Shown here: piece by piece, positions 16,165-21,189 of the stretch | How positions within the stretch are numbered: the first letter of the stretch is position 1 | Layout of the letters: each line of letters begins with the position of its first letter | From: PWPR01 sp046542315 | GTDB lineage: Bacteria > Bacillota > UBA994 > PWPR01 | DNA length: 21,189 bases | Reading direction: 5' to 3' | Assembly (NCBI GenBank): GCA_046542315.1 | Contig: JBKHBO010000032.1 | Span: 1 to 21,189, forward strand | Program-made: the position numbers and the translations under genes | Notes under the pieces: generated by a model | What the model was told of the DNA's origin: nothing | Seen by the model: only the letters and a program-made list of their open reading frames with translations | Database searches by the model: none

Positions 16165-16587
16165 TACATAAGCCTCTTTACTTTTACACTCGGGAGGACA
16201 AACCTCTTTAGTGCATTTTTCACAAGTATTAAGTAAGATTAAATCGATAAGTCTTTTTTCCTTTGTTTTCTCTAAGCTAGCAATTTGCTGATTAATAACA
16301 TCAATTTGTCCTTTAATTACATTTTTAGAATAATCAATCATTTCCTTTTTGGTAGTAAGTGTTTTGTTAGGTAACATTTCTTGAATTTCTTTTAATTCAA
16401 AACCTAAATCCTTATATGTTTGTATAATTTTGAGTCTATGTAAATCTTTTTTGCTAAAAAGTCTAAATCCCCCGTCAGTAAGTTTTGATGGCTCAATAAG
16501 TCCAACCTCTTGGTAATATCTAACAGTTCTTTTACTAATCCCAGCCAATTCACTTATTTGACCAATTTGATAAAATTCTTCACTCAT
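16162..16587 (-). CDS. MerR family regulator with four-cysteine C-terminal tail
   Basis: This 141-residue protein begins with a MerR helix-turn-helix (FYQIGQISELAGISKRTVRY, then GGFRLFSKKDLHRL), followed by a dimerisation coiled coil (about 80-118). The tail carries Cys122, Cys125, Cys130 and Cys134 (CxxCx4Cx3C), able to hold a metal or iron-sulfur cluster, or to sense thiol oxidation. It is divergent from the dsrE-prx-ahpD operon, with a 113-base spacer and closely packed promoters, which makes it the likely regulator of that operon. The ATG has a taggagga ribosome site. The signal is not visible in the sequence. Confidence 0.88.
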   Translation of the reverse strand: MSEEFYQIGQISELAGISKRTVRYYQEVGLIEPSKLTDGGFRLFSKKDLHRLKIIQTYKDLGFELKEIQEMLPNKTLTTKKEMIDYSKNVIKGQIDVINQQIASLEKTKEKRLIDLILLNTCEKCTKEVCPPECKSKEAYV

Positions 16588-16617
16588 TTAAATTCCTCCT
16601 AAAAGAGTTCTTAATAT

Positions 16618-16646
16618 ATTATATCATGAGAGTCTGCCTTACTCAA
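16618..16646 (-). promoter_or_regulatory. Promoter of the MerR gene
   Basis: On the minus strand TTGAGT (16646-16641) and TATAAT (16623-16618) are spaced by 17 bases, about 30 bases from the start codon. Confidence 0.7.
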
Positions 16647-16649
16647 ATA

Positions 16650-16678
16650 TTGACGTTAACGTTAGAGAGTGATATTCT
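16650..16678 (+). promoter_or_regulatory. Promoter and candidate MerR operator of the dsrE-prx-ahpD operon
   Basis: TTGACG (16650-16655) and TATTCT (16673-16678) are separated by 17 bases. The perfect palindrome ACGTTAACGT (16653-16662) overlaps the -35 and the start of the spacer, where MerR proteins bind. The -35 lies next to that of the divergent MerR gene, so one bound dimer could control both. Classic MerR promoters have 19-20 base spacers; here it is 17, so the mode may differ. Confidence 0.55.
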
Positions 16679-16700
16679 TGTTTTAAGGAGGTTTTACAAA

Positions 16701-17039
16701 ATGAAAGAAAAGATAAACATTCTTTGGAGTAGTGGAGACAAAGCTGTAGCTCAAAAGTTAGTTTTTATGTATACATTAAATAGTAAGTTGCACGGTTGGT
16801 GGGGTGAAGTTAGTTTAATTATCTGGGGTCCATCAGCAAATCTTTTAGCAAATGATTCTGAACTAGCTAGAGAAGTTAAAAAAATGATTGAAGAAGATAT
16901 TACAGTTTTAGCCTGTAAAGCTTGTAGTGATTCATACGGAGTTAGTGACAAATTAACTGAAATGGGTATTGAAGTTAAGTATATGGGGAAAGATTTAACT
17001 TCTATATTAAAACAAGACGAAAAACTGCTAACATTTTAA
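16701..17039 (+). CDS. DsrE family protein
   Basis: This 112-residue protein has a DsrE/DsrF-like fold: KINILWSSGDKAVAQKL at the start, WGPSANLL in the middle and the conserved active-site region ACKACSDSYGV with Cys72 and Cys75. DsrE-family proteins carry sulfur as persulfide or take part in thiol exchange. In some selenoprotein-rich bacteria members have Sec here; this one has Cys at both positions. The start is the ATG at 16701, eight bases after aaggagg; an earlier in-frame ATG at 16626 would run through the promoter. It is the first gene of an operon with two selenoproteins, separated by nine bases from the next. Its role in the redox chain is inferred. Confidence 0.85.
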   Translation: MKEKINILWSSGDKAVAQKLVFMYTLNSKLHGWWGEVSLIIWGPSANLLANDSELAREVKKMIEEDITVLACKACSDSYGVSDKLTEMGIEVKYMGKDLTSILKQDEKLLTF

Positions 17040-17048
17040 GGGTAAGTT

Positions 17049-17507
17049 ATGATAAAAAATTTTACATTAGCTAATGTTGAGAACAAGATGATTAACTTAA
17101 AAGATCTACTTGATAAACAAAAAGTCTTACTATTGTTTTATAGAGGTAGTTGGTGAAGTGCTTGAGAACAAAGATTGTCGCGTGTTCGACAAGATTATGA
17201 CAAAATTAAAAAAACTGATACAGAAGTTGTAACAATTTCAGTAGATAACCCAGAAGAAACTAAGAAGTTTAAGGAAAAGTTAGATTTACCCTTTATAATG
17301 CTTAGTGATAAAAATCTTGATGTTATAAAAGAATACAATACCTTAGATGAAAAAGAGAGAGAAGATGGTCCTATTTCTTTAGTTGCGACTTTTATAATAT
17401 CTAAAGAAAAACTCCATTTTAAATATATAAGTCAAGATCATTGGGAAGATGTACCAAGTAATAAAAGCATCATAGAAATTTTAGAAAAAATGGAGGATAA
17501 TAATTAA
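17049..17507 (+). CDS. Peroxiredoxin-like selenoprotein with double-Sec UxxU motif
   Basis: From the ATG at 17049 through two in-frame TGA codons (17154-17156 and 17163-17165) the product is 152 residues. The thioredoxin-fold segment reads LLLFYRGSW, Sec36, SA, Sec39, EQRL, exactly where AhpC/TSA peroxiredoxins have WCxxC. The rest fits the family (VVTISVDNPEETKKFKEKLDLPFIMLSDK). The residue before the first TGA is Trp encoded by TGG, so TGA is not Trp here. A hairpin follows at 17175-17192. Both redox residues therefore appear to be Sec, giving a diselenide-capable site. It likely reduces peroxides or transfers electrons with its DsrE and AhpD neighbours. Without Sec insertion the gene would give only a 35-residue fragment. 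Confidence 0.85.
17175..17192 (+). promoter_or_regulatory. Candidate SECIS hairpin serving both TGA codons
   Basis: A perfect 6-bp stem TTGTCG/CGACAA with loop CGTGTT starts nine bases after the second TGA and 18 after the first. G is the second loop base. The stem uses codons tcg, cgt and cga, which are uncommon in the surrounding AGA/AGT-rich genes. Because bacterial SECIS elements act within about 16-37 bases of the codon, one hairpin may serve both. Confidence 0.6.
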
Positions 17508-17508
17508 A

Positions 17509-18039
17509 ATGGCATGGATTAAAATGATTGAGGAAAATCAAGCAAAAGGTGAGTTAGCAAGCCTTTATGAAGAGCTAGCTAATAATCCTAAAAACAGGGT
17601 TGCACACATTCTGAAAGTGCATAGCCTCAAACCTAAGACTCTAAAAGCACATCTAGATTTATATAGAACAGTAATGTTTGGAGAATCAAATCTTTCAAGA
17701 AGACAAAGAGAAATGATAGCAGTAGTTGTTTCAGTAACTAATTCATGTCAATACTGACAGACTCATCATGGAGCGGCGCTCCAAATGGTCAGTGACGATG
17801 ATATTTTAGAAGATATATCTATTGACTTTAGATCTGCTGGCTTATCTAAAGAGGATTTTGAAATGTTAAAATATGCTGAAAAAGTGACGCAAGATTTAGC
17901 CAGTGTTACAAAAGAAGATGTAGATAGATTAAGAGAAGTTGGATTTAGTGATACTGATATATTTGATATAAACCAAGTAGTTTCCTATTTTAACTATGTA
18001 AATAGAATTGCAGATGGATTGGGAGTAGAGTTAGAATAA
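17509..18039 (+). CDS. AhpD-like (alkylhydroperoxidase/CMD family) selenoprotein with CxxU motif
   Basis: Read through the TGA at 17755-17757 the gene encodes 176 residues. The active-site region is NSCQY, Sec83, QTHHGAALQ, matching the CxYCxxHHGxxL of peroxidase-related AhpD/CMD proteins with the second cysteine replaced by Sec. Cys80, Sec83 and His87 would form the redox/proton-relay site. The start ATG has ggagg 12 bases upstream, inside the end of the peroxiredoxin gene, whose stop ends one base earlier. AhpD proteins reduce peroxides or peroxiredoxins, so it may recycle the neighbouring UxxU protein. The part after the TGA shows full family similarity with no decay. Confidence 0.88.
17770..17782 (+). 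promoter_or_regulatory. Candidate SECIS hairpin of the AhpD-like gene
   Basis: A 5-bp GC stem GGAGC/GCTCC with loop GGC begins 12 bases after the TGA and can be extended by CAT/ATG with a two-base bulge. The loop starts with G. The run gga-gcg-gcg-ctc stands out as GC-rich in AT-rich coding sequence. Confidence 0.6.
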
Positions 18040-18049
18040 ATTTTAAGTG

Positions 18050-18087
18050 AGCTTAAGCTTTTATATAAAAGGTTTAAGCTTTTTTTC
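18050..18087 (+). terminator. Terminator of the dsrE-prx-ahpD operon
   Basis: A 7-bp outer stem (18050-18056 with 18074-18080) and an inner 5-bp stem (18058-18062 with 18067-18071) are followed by a T-run. It lies ten bases after the ahpD stop. Confidence 0.88.
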
Positions 18088-18141
18088 ATTTTAAACAAAA
18101 AAAAGTATAATTAGTATGAAAAAGATTTATCTAAGCTGAGT

Positions 18142-18170
18142 TTGTTTTAATAGTATGGTAGAATTATACT
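18142..18170 (+). promoter_or_regulatory. Candidate promoter of the GNAT-sigI-rsgI operon
   Basis: TTGTTT (18142-18147) and TATACT (18165-18170) are separated by 17 bases, about 65 bases before the GNAT start. It looks like a sigma-A promoter; I saw no convincing SigI-type promoter. Confidence 0.5.
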
Positions 18171-18236
18171 ATGGTTAAAAGTAAGTGAAAATGTATGACA
18201 CTAAAAGTGTATAATTCACGCAAGAAAGAGGCTATT

Positions 18237-19034
18237 ATGAGCTTTAATAATTCTCAGATTGAAGTTTTAAATAAATTATCTAGTGAATATAAAAAGATTA
18301 ATCCTTTTGCTACTCTCTTAGATAGAAATATAATAGAAAAAAAGTGCGAAGAAATATTTTTAAGTAGTAATAATTTGGGGTATATGCTAATTAAAGAGAA
18401 TAAAGAATATATTAGAATAATTGATATATTCTCAAGCACAGACTCATTAGAAGTATATTCTGAGTTGTTAAATAAACTAAGTAAAAAAGCGACAAAGTAC
18501 GTTGGGGTTTATAAAAAGGGTGGGTTAGAGAAGGCTTTAAGATTGAATGGATTTAACCTTAGGAAAGAACATCACCAAATGATTAAGGTATTAAATAATG
18601 AAAGTAAGCAAGATATAGAATTGAAAGAATTATCAGAGATTGAAAGTGAGAAAATTTTAAAATTTTTAAACCTCTATGCACCACAAGCCGATTATACTTT
18701 AGAAGAAGTAGCTAAGAAAAAGTATAGAAAGTATTCATTTTATATTTATGACGAGGAGTTAATAGGCATAATTATTGCTTTTAGGGATCCTTTAAGAGAA
18801 AATGGTCTTTACTTAGAACAAATTGTTATAAAAAAGAGTCAACAAGGTAAGGGCTATGGAAAAAGGGCTTTTAAGCAATTTCTTTTTTTAGCTCAAAAGC
18901 AAAAACAAATACATATTAGGCTTCATGTGTATAAAGATAACAAAGTAGCATATAACCTCTATAAAAATCAGGGATTTAGAAAAGATAAGATAATAGCTTA
19001 TTGGGAGAATGAATATGGAACGAGAAGATTTTAG
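18237..19034 (+). CDS. GNAT family N-acetyltransferase
   Basis: This 265-residue protein has a C-terminal GNAT domain with acetyl-CoA-binding motif A (LEQIVIKKSQQGKGYGKRAF; QQGKGYG at about 202-208) and motif B (LHVYKDNKVAYNLYKNQGF). The N-terminal 120 residues form a further domain that may be a degenerate GNAT repeat. I chose the ATG at 18237 because aaagagg lies six bases upstream; the earlier ATG at 18195 has no ribosome site. Its end overlaps sigI by 20 bases, so translation is coupled to the sigma factor, an uncommon partner. The substrate is unknown. Confidence 0.82.
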   Translation: MSFNNSQIEVLNKLSSEYKKINPFATLLDRNIIEKKCEEIFLSSNNLGYMLIKENKEYIRIIDIFSSTDSLEVYSELLNKLSKKATKYVGVYKKGGLEKALRLNGFNLRKEHHQMIKVLNNESKQDIELKELSEIESEKILKFLNLYAPQADYTLEEVAKKKYRKYSFYIYDEELIGIIIAFRDPLRENGLYLEQIVIKKSQQGKGYGKRAFKQFLFLAQKQKQIHIRLHVYKDNKVAYNLYKNQGFRKDKIIAYWENEYGTRRF

Positions 19035-19728
19035 TCTTAAAGTAAAACAAAATTCCATAAAAAGAGAAGATTTTATAAAGTCAAATCTTTCATTTGTCAG
19101 ACAAGTAGCTAGTCGCGTTTGTAAAAGACCTTTATATTGGGAAAACGATGATGAACTAAGCATTGCTTTAGTTGCTTTTAATGAAGCAATTGATAACTTT
19201 GATAAAGACAAGGGGAAGTTTTATAGTTTTGCTGGCATGATTATAAAAAGAAGACTTATAGATTATTTTCGCAAAGAAGGAAAACATACTATTATTAGTA
19301 TAGATGATGATTATGACTTAGAACTTGAAACACATCCTTATGAAGTTCAATCGGCAGTTAAAGAATATAAACTCTCAGAAGAGAGGCAAACCAGAAAGTT
19401 TGCTATTAGAAGGTATGACAAGATATTAAAAGAGTTTGGATTAAGCTTTACTAGCCTAGTAAAAGAAAGTCCAAAGCATAGTGATACTAGAATTGATTTA
19501 ATTACTAATATAAAAAGGCTGTGTCAAAAAAAGCAAGACCTAGTAAGTGAGACCTTAGAAAAAGGTAAAATTTCACCTACAAAAGTTAGTAGAGCCACAA
19601 GTTTAACACGAAAGCAAACAAAAACTTGGAAGAATTACATTTTGGCCCTCATAATTGTCTATAGTTACGAAGAATTAGCTAGCATAAGAGATTTTTTAGC
19701 CCAAACTGAGGCAGGTGAGGAACAATGA
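19015..19728 (+). CDS. sigI: RNA polymerase sigma factor SigI family
   Basis: This 237-residue protein has a sigma-70 region 2 (FIKSNLSFVRQVASRVC...ALVAFNEAIDNFDKDKGKFYSFAGMIIKRRLIDYFRKE, described in parts) and a C-terminal helical DNA-binding part characteristic of SigI rather than standard region 4. SigI factors respond to heat or to extracellular substrates through RsgI. The start is the ATG at 19015 with gggag seven bases upstream; the ATG at 19009 is too close to it. It overlaps rsgI by ATGA, the usual sigI-rsgI coupling. Confidence 0.88.
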   Translation: MEREDFSLKVKQNSIKREDFIKSNLSFVRQVASRVCKRPLYWENDDELSIALVAFNEAIDNFDKDKGKFYSFAGMIIKRRLIDYFRKEGKHTIISIDDDYDLELETHPYEVQSAVKEYKLSEERQTRKFAIRRYDKILKEFGLSFTSLVKESPKHSDTRIDLITNIKRLCQKKQDLVSETLEKGKISPTKVSRATSLTRKQTKTWKNYILALIIVYSYEELASIRDFLAQTEAGEEQ

Positions 19729-21113
19729 AAGAAAAGGTAATGGTATTTGAAGTTAAAGATAATACATTCATTGCTTTAAGCGAATCAGGTGATTTTTTGG
19801 AAAGACCTCTAAATAAACCACTTGAGGTAGGAGACTATTTGTTTGTAAATACTAAGCAAGATGATAAGGTTGTAGAGTTTAATAGAAGTAAAACTATTAA
19901 CTTCTATCCTCTATTAAAAGTAGCAGCAGTTATTTTGATTGCAATAAGTTTAGTTCTTGTAATGAATGATAACATAAGTGTTGTTGCAACAATAGATATT
20001 AACCCTTCATTTGAGTTTCATCTTAATAATGAAGACGAGATAGTAAAAGCAATACCTTTATCACCCCAAGCAGAAGATATGAATAAATATATGGAGTTTA
20101 AAGGTTTGAGTTATCAACAAGGTTTGAGAGACCTTGTAGAAGAAAGTATAGATCTTGGATATATAAATCAAGCACAGCAAAACCTAGTCATAGTTTCAAT
20201 GTTTGATAAAGATGGTAAAGATATTGATTTGGAAAAGAAAAATGTAGCCTCAGGAATAATTGAAAGAATTAGTCAAGAGAAACATCTTGATCTAGTAGTT
20301 GCTACATACGATGTAACACAAGAAGAATATAATGAGGCGAAAGAGATTAAAACTTCTGTAAATAAATTCGTAGCATCGAAAAAGGCTAGTGAGCTAGGAA
20401 TAGAGATTCATGAAGAAGATATAAACGAAAAAAATATCAAAGACTTAGCAAAAGAACAAGGAATAGCTCCGGGATTGTTGATATCAGAAAAAGCTGATAT
20501 AAACGAGGTCCAGGCAGCCCCTCCAGGGCTTACTAAAAAAGATATATTACCTCCAGGTCATCAAAAGAAAGATTCAGAGAGCGAAGAAGATGAAATAGAG
20601 AATGCTCAAAACTCTAAACCTGAAACTCCTCCTGGATTAAATAAAGATAAAGATGTAGGGAATAAACCACGAGTTTCGCCTGGGAAAGAGGAACATGAGG
20701 ATGAATTTATAGAAAAATTTCAGACAAATAAGGAAAGCACAACTGGCGAGAGCATAGGTAAAGAAAATAGTAACAAGCCAGATGACCCCCCGGGACAAGA
20801 TAAAAAGAATGAAAAAGAAGAAGATGAAGAAGAAAAAGAAGAAAAAGAAGAAGATGAAAAGAATTTGCCACCAGGTTTAGAAAATAAAGATGTGCCAAAA
20901 GGGCACTTAGATGATCCACAAGAGCAATTTGAAAGTGATAATAATCAAAAAGAAAAGGATCGAAAAGCTAATAACCAAAGAAAAAGCTCACCTGGGCTTG
21001 AAAATAAAGATAATTCCTCTAAAAAGACTAATGAAGATGACGAAATTAATAATTCAAGAGGAAATAATCGCAGCAATTCTTCTAAAAACGATAAAAGGAA
21101 TATCACAAACTAA
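19725..21113 (+). CDS. rsgI: Anti-sigma factor RsgI family protein with PPG-repeat extracellular tail
   Basis: The 462-residue protein has a cytoplasmic RsgI N-terminal domain (about 1-58) that binds SigI, one membrane helix (about 60-81) and the conserved extracytoplasmic domain starting at ISVVATIDINPSFEF (about 84-245). A charged, low-complexity tail follows, with eight PG-containing repeats (five PPG, such as PPGLENKD). It has no recognised carbohydrate-binding module, unlike some clostridial RsgI proteins, so the signal may be cell-envelope stress. Its ATG overlaps the sigI stop and has a gaggaa ribosome site. No clear terminator is seen in the last 76 bases of the window. Confidence 0.87.
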   Translation: MKEKVMVFEVKDNTFIALSESGDFLERPLNKPLEVGDYLFVNTKQDDKVVEFNRSKTINFYPLLKVAAVILIAISLVLVMNDNISVVATIDINPSFEFHLNNEDEIVKAIPLSPQAEDMNKYMEFKGLSYQQGLRDLVEESIDLGYINQAQQNLVIVSMFDKDGKDIDLEKKNVASGIIERISQEKHLDLVVATYDVTQEEYNEAKEIKTSVNKFVASKKASELGIEIHEEDINEKNIKDLAKEQGIAPGLLISEKADINEVQAAPPGLTKKDILPPGHQKKDSESEEDEIENAQNSKPETPPGLNKDKDVGNKPRVSPGKEEHEDEFIEKFQTNKESTTGESIGKENSNKPDDPPGQDKKNEKEEDEEEKEEKEEDEKNLPPGLENKDVPKGHLDDPQEQFESDNNQKEKDRKANNQRKSSPGLENKDNSSKKTNEDDEINNSRGNNRSNSSKNDKRNITN

Positions 21114-21189
21114 AAATATTATAAGATAAGAACTTTTTAAGCTTTAAAATGCTTTAATTCGATGATAGAATAAAATTAGATTGATATAG

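Noticed and set aside
16626..16700. Upstream start of the dsrE gene at ATG 16626
   Set aside because: It lies within the promoter region and has no ribosome site, while the ATG at 16701 has a strong one and gives the family length.
17154..17165. TGA read as tryptophan (alternative genetic code)
   Set aside because: Tryptophan is encoded by TGG throughout, including the codon just before the first TGA, and TGA terminates sigI normally at its overlap with rsgI.
17755..17785. Separate gene starting at ATG 17785
   Set aside because: No ribosome site is present, and the residues between the TGA and this ATG (QTHHGAALQ) are the conserved AhpD active-site region.
20707..20919. Leu-rich minus-strand open frame within rsgI
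   Set aside because: It is the complement of the low-complexity Lys/Glu-rich coding region, not a gene.

Overview
The window is AT-rich, with compact operons, strong Shine-Dalgarno sites and TTG starts. It carries a TetR/MATE pair, a YpsC-type rRNA methyltransferase and a SigI/RsgI pair. This suggests a low-GC Firmicute. At least three genes have in-frame TGA codons exactly where their families have a redox cysteine, each followed by a hairpin of bacterial-SECIS type. The organism therefore very probably makes selenocysteine (Sec) proteins, which fits an anaerobic, Clostridia-like bacterium. I cannot name the genus. No mobile element, prophage or CRISPR array was seen.

Layout. 1-912 (-): AraC-type regulator with a GyrI-like domain. 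1075-3092 (+): three tandem zinc-ribbon membrane-protein paralogs, the third frameshifted in a T8 run. 3158-3991 (-): DUF1189 membrane protein. 4108-6893 (-): tldE-tldD, both starting at TTG. 7016-8666 (-): tatA, tatC and a Sec-containing C_GCAxxG_C_C lipoprotein in one operon. 8976-10124 (+): THUMP rRNA methyltransferase. 10261-10349 (+): tRNA-Leu(CAA). 10500-11741 (+): M24 peptidase-like protein. 11799-13163 (-): mgtE, apparently started at AUU. 13268-16123: MATE efflux gene divergent from tetR and a GNAT-like gene. 16162-18039: Cys-rich MerR regulator divergent from a dsrE-peroxiredoxin-ahpD operon, in which the last two genes carry three Sec codons. 18237-21113 (+): GNAT, sigI and rsgI with overlapping ends.

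The most interesting content is the pair of selenoprotein loci. In one, a Tat export pair is co-transcribed with a lipoprotein whose first family cysteine is Sec and whose signal peptide is Tat-like but lacks the second arginine. In the other, a MerR regulator with a four-cysteine tail faces an operon encoding a DsrE-family protein (CxxC), a peroxiredoxin-like protein with a double-Sec UxxU site, and an AhpD-like protein with a CxxU site. Together the latter three look like a thiol/selenol redox relay for peroxide or sulfur stress. The membership and motifs are read directly from sequence; the relay and its trigger are inference.
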